A stretch of DNA of 15,763 bases from an uncultured Streptomyces sp. GTDB taxonomy: Bacteria; Actinomycetota; Actinomycetes; Streptomycetales; Streptomycetaceae. Location of the stretch: NCBI GenBank assembly GCA_946480485.1, contig CAMLJW010000075.1, forward strand, positions 1 to 15,763, read 5' to 3'. The notes under the pieces are model-generated. The model was not told the origin of the DNA. It made no database searches and worked only from the letters and a program-made list of their open reading frames with translations. How positions within the stretch are numbered: the first letter of the stretch is position 1; every line of letters starts with the position of its first letter. Shown one piece after another: positions 7,921 to 15,100 of the stretch. The translations under genes and the position numbers were made by a program.

Positions 7921-8754
7921 ATGACCGACTCCACCCAGACACTGCCCGTGCCGGAAGCCGTCGGGGAACTGTACGACCGGCTGACACTGACCGCGATGAA
8001 CGACGGCACCTGCAACCCCCACGTGCACATCGGCTTCTGGGACACACCGGACTCCGAGGCCTCGCTGGATGATGCGGTGGTCCGGCTCGCCGACGTGGTC
8101 ATCGATCGGCTGACGGTGGACGACTCCGCCCACGTCCTCGACCTGGGCTGCGGGGTGGGCGGTCCGGCCCTGCGGATCACGGCGCGCACCAGTGCGCGGG
8201 TCACCGGCATCAGCATCAGCCCGGAGCAGGTCAAGGCCGCCAACCGGCTGGCGGCGGAGGCCGGGGTCGCCGACCGGGCCGTGTTCCGCCATGCCGATGC
8301 GATGAAGCTCCCCTTCGCGGACCAGTCGTTCGACGCCGTGCTGGCCCTGGAGTCGATCGGTCACATGCCGGACCGGCAGCAGGCGCTCACCGAGGCGTGC
8401 CGGGTCCTGCGCCCCGGCGGCCGGATCGTCCTGACCGACGCGTTCGAGCGTGCCCCGCGCAAGGAGGTGCGGCACCCGGCCATCGACACGTTCTGCCGCA
8501 ACTTCATGGTGACCATGGCGGACGTCGACGACTACGTCGCGCTGCTCCACCGTTCCGGACTGCGGCTGCGCAACCTCCTCGACATCACGGAGCAGACCAC
8601 GCAGCGCACCTGCCAGGAGCTGTCGAAGTCGGTGCCCGGCGGGGCCCGCCCCGAGGGCATCGACCCGACCCACCTCCCCGACCTGTGGCACCCGTCCGAC
8701 ATGCTCGGCGTCGACGAGTTCGGCTACCTCCTGGTCGTCGCGGAACGACCGTGA
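7921..8754 (+). CDS. SAM-dependent methyltransferase, RebM/StaM-like (probable sugar O-methyltransferase)
   Basis: A 277-residue class I methyltransferase. SAM motif I is VLDLGCGVGGPA (72-83), followed by VTGISISPEQV (94-104), HADAMKLPF (124-132), ALESIGHMPD (142-151) and RVLRPGG (161-167). The order and wording match RebM, the rebeccamycin 4'-O-methyltransferase, and the StaMA/StaMB family. ATG 7921 has GAAAGG (7907-7912) eight bases upstream. The likely job is methylation of a sugar hydroxyl on the glycosylated indolocarbazole. If the sugar lacks an amino group, as the rest of the window suggests, N-methylation is unlikely; 3'-O (as in staurosporine) and 4'-O (as in rebeccamycin) remain open. 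I leave the symbol blank because sequence alone does not separate these roles. A terminator-like hairpin follows its stop by 10 bases. Confidence 0.9.
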   Translation: MTDSTQTLPVPEAVGELYDRLTLTAMNDGTCNPHVHIGFWDTPDSEASLDDAVVRLADVVIDRLTVDDSAHVLDLGCGVGGPALRITARTSARVTGISISPEQVKAANRLAAEAGVADRAVFRHADAMKLPFADQSFDAVLALESIGHMPDRQQALTEACRVLRPGGRIVLTDAFERAPRKEVRHPAIDTFCRNFMVTMADVDDYVALLHRSGLRLRNLLDITEQTTQRTCQELSKSVPGGARPEGIDPTHLPDLWHPSDMLGVDEFGYLLVVAERP

Positions 8755-8764
8755 GCAGGTGAAA

Positions 8765-8796
8765 CGCCGGGGGGAGCCACCTGCCTCCTCCCGGCG
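8765..8796 (+). terminator. GC-rich hairpin after the methyltransferase gene
   Basis: CGCCGGGGGGAG (8765-8776) pairs with CTCCTCCCGGCG (8785-8796) over 12 positions with one G-T pair and an 8-base loop, starting 10 bases after the methyltransferase stop. There is no T-run, which is common for actinomycete terminators. Seven of the eight loop bases (8778-8784) are also complementary to GCAGGTG (8755-8761), so a second, competing fold is possible. It could terminate, attenuate or stabilise the 3' end of the upstream message. Confidence 0.55.
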
Positions 8797-8932
8797 CCCC
8801 GCAGCCCGCACGTTCAGACGGGTTTCGAACGCACCACCCCCACACGAGACATCGGCATCCCATGCTGTCGACGGCGACGAACCGGTCGCCGAGAGCAGGC
8901 CAAGGCCGTACAAACGAGGATTGGGCTGGACC

Positions 8933-10237
8933 GTGGCACGAGTGTTGATCGCGACGAGCCCCGCGGAAGGGCACGTCACCCCGGTGTCCTGGGTCGCCCG
9001 GGAGTTGATCGCGCGCGGACACGAGGTCCGCTGGTACACCGGCAAGGCGTACCGACGGAAGGTCGGCAGCACCGGCGCGGTGCACGAACCCATGAGGCGC
9101 GCCCTCGACTTCTCCGGACACAACCGAGAAGAAGCCTTTCCCGGCCATGCCGGGCTGACAGGCATCGCCAGCTTCAAGGTGGGTGTCAAGGAGATCTTCT
9201 ACGACTCGGCCCCGGATCAGGCCGAGGACCTGCTGGACATCCTCGGCGACTTCCCCGCCGACGTCCTGGTCGGCGACGACATGTGCTACGGAGCGTGCTT
9301 CGCACACGAGCTGAGCGGTATACCGCTGGCCTGGATCAGCAATTCCGTCTACATCCTGGGCAGTCGGGACACGGCCCCGCTGGGGCTCGCACTGCCTCCC
9401 AGCTCCTCACCCCTGGGACGACTGCGCAACCGACTGCTCCGCGCGGTCAACGACCACCTCGTCATGCGGGACGTCCGGCGCCACGCGGACCGGACGCGCA
9501 CCCGCATGGGCCTGCCCCGTCTGACGACTGCGGCGATGGAGAACATCGCCGAGCCGCCGGATCTCTACCTGGTCGGCACTACGCCGTCCTTCGAGTACCC
9601 GCGGACCGACCTGCTGCCCCAGACCCACTTCGTGGGTCTCTTCTCCGGCCCGCCGCCCGAGGAGTTCGACCCGCCCGGGTGGTGGGAGGACATGCTCGCC
9701 CACGGTCCGGTCGTGCTGGTGACCCAGGGAACGACCGCGAACGACGCCGGACGCCTCCTCGCTCCCGCGATCCGGGCCCTCGCGGACCGGGACGTGTTCG
9801 TGGTGGTGACCACCGGCGGCGCCACCGCGCAGGAGGTGTGGTCCGGACCGCTGCCGCCGAACGTCAGAGTGGAGCCCTTCATCCCGTACGCCCATCTGCT
9901 GCCGCACGTGGACGTGATGATCAGCAACGGCGGCTTCAACGGGGTGCACATGGCCCTCGGTCACGGCATCCCGCTCGTCGTGACTCCGGCAACGGAGGAG
10001 AAGGGCGAGGTGGCGGCGCGCGTCAGCCGGGCGGGAGCGGGCCTGACGATCACCCGGAGCGCCATCACCGAGGCGTCGATCCGGGACGCCGTGGACGAAG
10101 TACTGAACGATCCGCGGTACCGGCTTCGCGCCCGTGAACTACAGGCCGAGCAGCGCGAGTACGACGGGCCCAGCCGTGCCGCCGAGCTGATCGAAACCCT
10201 GGCCGCCCAGGGGCGGCGCGCCATCCGGACCGGATGA
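8933..10237 (+). CDS. staG: Indolocarbazole N-glycosyltransferase, GT1 family (StaG/RebG-like)
   Basis: A 434-residue GT-B fold glycosyltransferase expected to move the deoxysugar from dTDP onto an indole nitrogen of the aglycone. The N-terminus VARVLIATSPAEGHVTP has the acceptor-side His14, and EVRWYTGKAY resembles RebG. The donor-binding region is ISNGGFNGVHMALGHGIPLV (330-349), followed by TEEKGEVAARV (354-364); this is the modified GT1 signature with Asn in place of the usual His before GG. I chose GTG 8933, with GAGGA at 8916-8920 upstream (12-base spacing, slightly long). The frame is open back to 8759, but the added residues are low-complexity and would lie before the canonical first beta-strand. 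Placement directly before the P450 fits the staG-staN pair of staurosporine clusters. Confidence 0.92.
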   Translation: MARVLIATSPAEGHVTPVSWVARELIARGHEVRWYTGKAYRRKVGSTGAVHEPMRRALDFSGHNREEAFPGHAGLTGIASFKVGVKEIFYDSAPDQAEDLLDILGDFPADVLVGDDMCYGACFAHELSGIPLAWISNSVYILGSRDTAPLGLALPPSSSPLGRLRNRLLRAVNDHLVMRDVRRHADRTRTRMGLPRLTTAAMENIAEPPDLYLVGTTPSFEYPRTDLLPQTHFVGLFSGPPPEEFDPPGWWEDMLAHGPVVLVTQGTTANDAGRLLAPAIRALADRDVFVVVTTGGATAQEVWSGPLPPNVRVEPFIPYAHLLPHVDVMISNGGFNGVHMALGHGIPLVVTPATEEKGEVAARVSRAGAGLTITRSAITEASIRDAVDEVLNDPRYRLRARELQAEQREYDGPSRAAELIETLAAQGRRAIRTG

Positions 10238-10346
10238 ACTTCCCCGGCACCCCGGTCATCCTCGTCTCCCCCTTCCCTCCCCTCCGCCTCTCCTTTTCCT
10301 CCCCGCCTCACCGGCCTTGGGACCAGATCAGATCGGAGCAATGGCA
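10238..10346 (+). promoter_or_regulatory. Polypyrimidine-rich staG-staN spacer
   Basis: This 109-bp spacer contains an extreme strand bias. From 10261 to 10309, 46 of 49 bases are C or T and there is no A, with uninterrupted pyrimidine runs at 10265-10285 and 10287-10304. A C-rich, G-poor transcript of this kind resembles a Rho utilisation (rut) site; a DNA triplex-forming mirror tract is another option. The staN ribosome binding site GGAG (10335-10338) closes the spacer. Confidence 0.5.
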
Positions 10347-11570
10347 ATGACTGCTGATGCGCTGCTGGAAGCCCCCGTGTTCTCGATGCGCACCGCGACC
10401 GACGACGGTGACTGCATGCCGGAGATGCATGACGCCCGGCGGACCGCACCCGTCGTGCGCGTTCCCTTCGCCGGACGGGAAGCGTGGGTGGTGTGCGAAC
10501 CCGCACTGGCCCGGGCGGCGCTCACCGACATCCGGCTGAGCAAGGACGTGCGCCTGATCCCCGGCTGGATGCGCGTTCCCGGTTCGATGCTCGGGTCGCA
10601 GCCTCCGCCGGAGGACGGTGTCGCTATGGTGATGAGCGAGGGCGAGGAGCACGCCCGGATCCGGCGGGCCCATGCCAAGGCGTTCAGCCCCCGGCACACG
10701 GAGAACTGGCAGCGGCACATCCGCGATGTGGTCGACACCCTGCTGGACCGGCTCACCGTGCACGACGGCGCGGAAGCGGTGAACTTGGTGGACACGTTCG
10801 CGTACCCGCTGCCGATCACGTTCTTCTCCGAGATGCTAGGCCTGCCGCCCGAGATCGAGCCGACCATGCGCCGGATCACCGAAGAGATCATCTTCCATCC
10901 GGACATCGCGGTGCGGCAGACGGCCGTACCCGCCCTGTACGGCACGATCGCCGAGTGTCTGGAGGAGCAGTCCAAGCTCGGACCGGGGCTGATCGTCGAC
11001 ATCATCAGCCATGTGGAGGGGGACGGACGGACCGTCACGCCTCCGGAGGCCATCACCTGGACCGTCGGTCTGGTGATCGCGGGTTGGGAGTCCACCGCGA
11101 GTCTGATCAGCTCCGCGCTGTACGAGGCCGTGCGGCGCCCGGTGACGCAGCGGCCGGCCACGGAAGAGGAGGTGACGGCCTGGGTCGAGGAGACCCTCCG
11201 GGTCCACCCCCCGTTCCTCAGCGCGACCTGGCGGTTCGCCACCGAAGACGTCGAACTGGGCGGCTATCTCCTGCCCGAGGGGGCTCCGGTACTGGTCAAC
11301 CTGGCCTCGGCCAACCGCGTTACCGCCGAGACCCCGGAGGACTTCGATTCCGCGGGTGGGGGCCGGGGCCACATCAGCTTCGGGCTGGGGCACCACTTCT
11401 GCCTCGGAGCACCGCTGGCCCGGCTGGAGGCCAGGATGGCCGTACAGGCGTTCCTGGAGGCGTTTCCGAAGGCACAGTTGAGCGACGTCGGTCTTACGTG
11501 GCAGTCCGAGTGGCTGACCCGCCGGCTCAGCGTGCTGCCGGTGCACCTGAAGGGGAAGGGCGGGTCGTGA
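10347..11570 (+). CDS. staN: Cytochrome P450, StaN-like (second sugar-indole C-N bond)
   Basis: A 407-residue soluble bacterial P450. Visible motifs are HARIRR (102-107, helix C), the I-helix AGWEST (245-250), EETLR (281-285, ExxR) and the heme loop FGLGHHFCLG with Cys352 as ligand. The I-helix has Glu248 but Ser249 where most P450s have Thr. Two in-frame ATGs lie close together (10341, 10347); I chose 10347 because GGAG (10335-10338) is then eight bases upstream. Its position between the glycosyltransferase and rmlA, and its poor resemblance to StaP as I remember it, favour StaN, which oxidatively links C5' of the sugar to the second indole nitrogen. The alternative, aryl-coupling StaP, is less likely. 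Its stop overlaps the staA GTG start, so the two are coupled. Confidence 0.85.
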   Translation: MTADALLEAPVFSMRTATDDGDCMPEMHDARRTAPVVRVPFAGREAWVVCEPALARAALTDIRLSKDVRLIPGWMRVPGSMLGSQPPPEDGVAMVMSEGEEHARIRRAHAKAFSPRHTENWQRHIRDVVDTLLDRLTVHDGAEAVNLVDTFAYPLPITFFSEMLGLPPEIEPTMRRITEEIIFHPDIAVRQTAVPALYGTIAECLEEQSKLGPGLIVDIISHVEGDGRTVTPPEAITWTVGLVIAGWESTASLISSALYEAVRRPVTQRPATEEEVTAWVEETLRVHPPFLSATWRFATEDVELGGYLLPEGAPVLVNLASANRVTAETPEDFDSAGGGRGHISFGLGHHFCLGAPLARLEARMAVQAFLEAFPKAQLSDVGLTWQSEWLTRRLSVLPVHLKGKGGS

Positions 11571-12634
11571 AGGCTCTCGTACTGGCCGGCGGCTCCGGCA
11601 CGCGTCTGCGTCCCATCACCCACACCTCGGCGAAGCAACTGGTGCCGGTCGCCAACAAACCGGTGCTCTTCTACGGTCTCGAAGCGATCGCCGAGGCTGG
11701 GATCACCGAAGTCGGGATCGTCGTGGGCGACACCGCGGACGAGATCAAGTCGGCCGTGGGCGACGGTTCGAAATACGGCCTCACTGTCACGTACATCCGG
11801 CAGGAGGCCCCCCTGGGGCTGGCGCACGCGGTGCTCATCGCCCGGGAACACCTGGGCGACGACGACTTCGTGATGTATCTCGGCGACAACTTCGTCCTCG
11901 GCGGCATCACCGGCTTGGTCGACGGTTTCCGCGCCACCCGGGCGGATGCGCAGATCATGCTCAGCCGGGTACGCGATCCGACCGCCTTCGGCGTCGCCGA
12001 ACTCGATTCCTCCGGGCGGGTGGTGCGGCTGGAGGAGAAGCCGAGCGAGCCCCGCAGCGACCTGGCCCTGGTCGGGGTCTACCTCTTCGGCCCGGCGATC
12101 CACGAGGCCGTGCGGGCCATCAGGCCGTCCTGGCGCGGCGAGTTGGAGATCACCCACGCCATCCAGTGGCTGGTCGACCACGACAAGGACGTCGGGTCCA
12201 CCGTCATCTCGAAGTACTGGAAGGACACCGGCAACGTGGCCGACATGCTGGAGGTCAACCGGTTGGTGCTGGAGGACCTGGAGCCCGCGGTGCGGGGCAC
12301 GGTCGACGAGACCAGCGAGATCATCGGCAAGGTACGGATCGATGAGGGTGCCGAGGTTACCGGCAGCCGGATCGTCGGTCCCGCGGTCGTCGGTACGAAC
12401 ACCGTCATACGCGGTTCGTACATCGGCCCGTTCACCTCCGTCTCGGAGAACTGCCGCGTCGAGGACAGCGAGATCGAGTACTCGATCGTGCTGCCCGGGT
12501 CCTCGGTGACCGGGGTGCGGCGGATCGAGGCGTCCCTGATCGGCCGCGGCGTAGAGGTCACCCCTGCCCCGCGCTCGCCCGCCGCGCACCGTCTCGTGCT
12601 CGGCGATCACAGCAAGGTGCAGATCGCCTCATGA
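11567..12634 (+). CDS. staA: Glucose-1-phosphate thymidylyltransferase (StaA/RmlA, long form)
   Basis: A 355-residue nucleotidyltransferase that makes dTDP-glucose from glucose-1-phosphate and dTTP. The N-terminus KALVLAGGSGTRLRP carries the pyrophosphorylase signature, followed by AKQLVPVANKP and YLGDNFVLGG with the metal-binding type Asp. It is the long secondary-metabolite type (StrD-like, about 355 residues): after the catalytic domain, residues from about 250 on form hexapeptide-type repeats of a left-handed beta-helix (IIGKVRIDEGAEV, VGTNTVIRGSYIG, EDSEIEYSIVLPG). It starts with GTG 11567 overlapping the P450 stop, and its own stop overlaps the staB ATG, so it is in one coupled operon. 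Confidence 0.97.
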   Translation: MKALVLAGGSGTRLRPITHTSAKQLVPVANKPVLFYGLEAIAEAGITEVGIVVGDTADEIKSAVGDGSKYGLTVTYIRQEAPLGLAHAVLIAREHLGDDDFVMYLGDNFVLGGITGLVDGFRATRADAQIMLSRVRDPTAFGVAELDSSGRVVRLEEKPSEPRSDLALVGVYLFGPAIHEAVRAIRPSWRGELEITHAIQWLVDHDKDVGSTVISKYWKDTGNVADMLEVNRLVLEDLEPAVRGTVDETSEIIGKVRIDEGAEVTGSRIVGPAVVGTNTVIRGSYIGPFTSVSENCRVEDSEIEYSIVLPGSSVTGVRRIEASLIGRGVEVTPAPRSPAAHRLVLGDHSKVQIAS

Positions 12635-13689
12635 CGACACGGATTCTCGTCACCGGTGGTGCCGGGTTCATCGGTTCGCACTACGTGCGGACCCTGCTCG
12701 GCGCCGAGGGCCCGGACGCGGTCGAGGACATCCGGGTGACCGTTCTCGACAAGCTCACCTACGCGGGCAACCCGGCCAACCTCGACCCGGTGCGCGGGCA
12801 CCCGGGCTTCTCCTTCGTGCGAGGCGACATCTGCGATGCCCCGCTGGTCGACGAGCTGATGGCCGGGCACGACCACGTCGTGCACTTCGCCGCCGAGTCC
12901 CATGTGGACCGCTCGATCGACGGCAGCGCCGAGTTCGTCCGGACGAACGTCGTCGGCACCCACACGCTGGTCGACGCCGCGTACCGGGCCGGGATCGGGA
13001 CGTTCGTCCACATCTCCACGGACGAGGTGTTCGGCTCGATCGACGAGGGCTCGTGGCTGGAGACGGACCCGCTGCGGCCCAACTCGCCATACGCGTCGTC
13101 CAAGGCGGCCGCCGACCTGATCGCCCTGTCGTACCACCGCACGCACGGACTGGACGTCCGGGTGACCCGCTGCTCCAACAACTACGGGCACCACCACTTC
13201 CCGGAGAAGGTCATCCCGCTGTTCATCACGCAGCTGCTGGACGGCAGGAAGGTCCCGCTGTACGGCGACGGTCGCAACGTGCGCGACTGGCTGCACATCG
13301 ACGACCACGTCCAGGGCATCGAGCTGGTCCGTACGAAGGGCCGGCCGGGTGAGGTCTACAACATCGGCGGCGGCACCGAGCTGTCCAACGAGGAGCTGAC
13401 GAAGCTCCTGCTGGACGCGAACGGCGCCGCGTGGGAGGGCAGCGTCGAGTACGTCGCCGACCGCAAGGGGCACGACCGGCGTTACTCAGTGGACTGGACC
13501 AGAATCCGCGAGGAGACGGGCTACGCGCCCCGCAAGGACTTCGTGGTCGGGCTGGCGGAGACCATGCGGTGGTACCGCGACAACCGCGCCTGGTGGGAGC
13601 CGCTCAAGGAAAACGTCCGTCTGCCGGACGGGGTGGCCGACGTGGCGGCCTCGGAGCCGGGGCACGAGGGAAGGAGCATCGGGGCATGA
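12631..13689 (+). CDS. staB: dTDP-glucose 4,6-dehydratase (StaB/RmlB)
   Basis: A 352-residue extended short-chain dehydrogenase that converts dTDP-glucose to dTDP-4-keto-6-deoxyglucose, the branch point for all the sugar steps here. Visible motifs are VTGGAGFIGSH (7-17) for NAD binding, FAAESHVDRSI (87-97), ISTDEVFG (128-135) with the dehydratase Asp131-Glu132 pair, and Tyr154xxxLys158 (YASSK). NNYGHHHFPEK and GDGRNVRDWLHIDDH are standard for the family. The start ATG 12631 overlaps the staA stop, and the stop overlaps the next ATG. Length is typical, with a slightly long acidic tail. Confidence 0.97.
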   Translation: MTTRILVTGGAGFIGSHYVRTLLGAEGPDAVEDIRVTVLDKLTYAGNPANLDPVRGHPGFSFVRGDICDAPLVDELMAGHDHVVHFAAESHVDRSIDGSAEFVRTNVVGTHTLVDAAYRAGIGTFVHISTDEVFGSIDEGSWLETDPLRPNSPYASSKAAADLIALSYHRTHGLDVRVTRCSNNYGHHHFPEKVIPLFITQLLDGRKVPLYGDGRNVRDWLHIDDHVQGIELVRTKGRPGEVYNIGGGTELSNEELTKLLLDANGAAWEGSVEYVADRKGHDRRYSVDWTRIREETGYAPRKDFVVGLAETMRWYRDNRAWWEPLKENVRLPDGVADVAASEPGHEGRSIGA

Positions 13690-14582
13690 GCGGCTGCTGG
13701 CTGGTGACCGGAACCCGCGGCATGCTGGGCCAGGACCTGGTGGACCGGCTGCGCCGGGACGGGCAGGAGGTGGTGGGAACGGCCGCCGCCGACCTCGACA
13801 TCACCGATCGTGCGGCGGTGTTCGCGGTGGTGGAGCGGTACCGCCCGGCCGTCGTCGTCAACTGCGCCGCCTGGACCGCCGTGGACGACGCCGAGAGCCG
13901 GGCGGACGAAGCCCTGCGCGTCAACGGCGCCGGCCCCCGTCACCTCGCCGAGGCGTGTGCCCGCTACGGCGGCGTACTGCTTCAGGTCTCCACGGACTAC
14001 GTCTTCCCGGGCGATGCCACGACCCCGTACGCCGAGGACGCCCCCACCGGCCCGAGTAGCGTGTACGGGCGCACGAAACTCGCCGGGGAACAGGCGGTCC
14101 GCTCGCTCCTGCCGGACCGCGGCTACATCGTGCGGACCGCGTGGCTGTACGGCCGAGGCAGGCCGAACTTCGTCCGTACGATGATCAGACTGGAATCCGT
14201 CAAGAGCACTGTCGAGGTGGTGGACGACCAGTACGGGCAGCCCACGTGGACGGTAAATCTCGCCGACCGTCTGGTGCTGCTCGGCCGAACGGCGGTGGCG
14301 GGCACCGCCCCAGCGGGGATCTACCACGGCACGAGTGGCGGCGCCACGACGTGGTGCGGACTGGCCCGGGAGATCTTCCGGCTGCTGGGCGCGGACCCCG
14401 CGCGGGTCCACCCCGTCACCGGCGCGTCCTTGGCCCGGCCGGCGCCCCGGCCCGCCTACACCGTGCTCGGCCACGACCGGTGGGCGGACGCCGGCCTCGC
14501 GCCCATCCTGGACTGGCGCGAGGCGCTGCGGGAGTCGATCGGCACCCTGAAGGCGGCGGAGCACCACGCCAGAGGTTGGTGA
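13686..14582 (+). CDS. rmlD: dTDP-4-keto-6-deoxyhexose 4-reductase, RmlD family
   Basis: A 298-residue short-chain reductase of the dTDP-4-dehydrorhamnose reductase (RmlD/StrL) family, reducing the C4 ketone of a dTDP-4-keto-6-deoxy sugar to a hydroxyl. Motifs: LVTGTRGMLGQ (6-16) for the nucleotide, NCAAWTAVDDAE (59-70), VSTDYVFPG (101-109) and Tyr127xxxLys131 (YGRTK). Start ATG 13686 overlaps the staB stop and has AAGGAG (13671-13676) nine bases upstream. It is the last gene of the rightward operon, followed by a hairpin at 14631. A 4-ketoreductase is not part of amino-sugar (staurosporine) assembly, where an aminotransferase acts at C4; its coupling to staA-staB points to a neutral 4-hydroxy sugar. 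A housekeeping rhamnose role is possible but less likely in this operon. Confidence 0.94.
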   Translation: MSGCWLVTGTRGMLGQDLVDRLRRDGQEVVGTAAADLDITDRAAVFAVVERYRPAVVVNCAAWTAVDDAESRADEALRVNGAGPRHLAEACARYGGVLLQVSTDYVFPGDATTPYAEDAPTGPSSVYGRTKLAGEQAVRSLLPDRGYIVRTAWLYGRGRPNFVRTMIRLESVKSTVEVVDDQYGQPTWTVNLADRLVLLGRTAVAGTAPAGIYHGTSGGATTWCGLAREIFRLLGADPARVHPVTGASLARPAPRPAYTVLGHDRWADAGLAPILDWREALRESIGTLKAAEHHARGW

Positions 14583-14630
14583 ACCGGCCCAGTCGGGTTG
14601 GCTGTCGAAACCCCACCGACCAGGGCACGA

Positions 14631-14647
14631 CCGCAAGCTCCTTGCGG
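14631..14647. terminator. Short perfect hairpin, possible bidirectional terminator
   Basis: CCGCAAG (14631-14637) and CTTGCGG (14641-14647) form a perfect 7-bp stem with a 3-base loop. It lies 48 bases after the rmlD stop on the plus strand and 17 bases after the stop of the minus-strand gene remnant, so it could end transcription from both sides. No T-run follows on either strand. Confidence 0.5.
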
Positions 14648-14664
14648 AGCGTCCGGACGTTCCC

Positions 14665-14853
14665 TCATCGCTCGATGATGTGCTGGTCGCGACCGGCCTG
14701 ATAGATCCACGCGTTTCCAGAGGCGTGTGCGTGCATCTGCACCGAGGGAACAGAGGGCTGTTCGACCTCGGGCAGAGACGCACGCGCCTCCGCCAGAACT
14801 TCCTCAAGTTCCCGGGCAACGGACGGATCGCAGCCAACAAAGCGACGGACGAC
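14665..14853 (-). pseudogene. C-terminal remnant of a protein ending in a YQAGRDQHI-type tail
   Basis: On the minus strand the last ~63 codons read as plausible protein: RRFVGCDPSVARELEEVLAE, then a Pro/Val linker, then HASGNAWIYQAGRDQHIIER and a TGA at 14667-14665. From memory, actinomycete proteins of several poorly characterised regulator or effector-associated families end in a similar ASGxxxxYQAGxDQHIxE tail preceded by a short acidic helix. The frame stays open back to 15060, but the upstream part does not look like protein and no start codon or ribosome binding site lies near the credible part. I therefore read it as a degraded fragment whose N-terminal part has been lost. The family and function are not established. 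Confidence 0.5.
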
Positions 14854-14858
14854 ACCGC

Positions 14859-14887
14859 CCCGTGCACACCAGAGCGATGTGCACGGG
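14859..14887. repeat. Inverted repeat with 9-bp perfect arms
   Basis: CCCGTGCAC (14859-14867) and GTGCACGGG (14879-14887) are exact reverse complements separated by 11 bases. It falls immediately upstream (on the minus strand) of the credible part of the gene remnant. It could be a DNA-binding dyad or a hairpin; nothing else in the region indicates which. Confidence 0.6.
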
Positions 14888-15100
14888 CATCGGACCGGAT
14901 CCAGGCCGACCGGCGTGCCCTGGGCGTGAGGAACCCCGCCCCCGCATCCCCGGACCATGGACACGATCCGTGCCGCCGGACGCGGCGAGTACGCGGGCGA
15001 CCAGGACATCCAAAACCGTTCGGGGTGTCCGCAGTGACCAGGTATGGGTCCAAGGCTCACTCCTGCTCACTGATGAGGAACGGTTGCCGCTCTCGCCCGG

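Larger units (their letters stand above)
14583..15100. other. Gene-poor border between cluster and flanking genes
   Basis: This 518-bp stretch has no intact gene that I can support. It contains a hairpin after rmlD (14631-14647), the decayed end of a minus-strand gene (14665-14853) and a 9-bp-arm inverted repeat (14859-14887). The open frames across 14900-15060 read as unlikely protein (rich in Cys, Trp and Arg). It marks the right edge of the biosynthetic cluster. Confidence 0.7.

Noticed and set aside
8755..8796. A true H-type pseudoknot
   Set aside because: The loop-side arm abuts the next stem arm with no linker to cross the 7-bp stem, so simultaneous pairing seems sterically impossible. 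Competing hairpins are more likely.
8759..8932. N-terminal extension of the glycosyltransferase frame by 58 codons
   Set aside because: The extra residues are low-complexity and precede the canonical GT1 first strand, and the region forms hairpins typical of an intergenic space. GTG 8933 fits the family start.
7147..9189. 680-codon minus-strand open frame
   Set aside because: It runs antisense through staD, the methyltransferase and staG, all of which have clear family motifs on the plus strand; the antisense reading shows none.
10347..11570. P450 as StaP (aryl-aryl coupling)
   Set aside because: Its sequence does not resemble StaP as I remember it outside universal P450 motifs, and its place between staG and staA fits StaN better.
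14854..15060. Upstream part of the minus-strand frame that ends in the YQAGRDQHI tail
   Set aside because: Its Cys/Trp/Arg-rich reading and lack of a ribosome binding site argue against an intact gene, so only the last ~63 codons are kept as a remnant.
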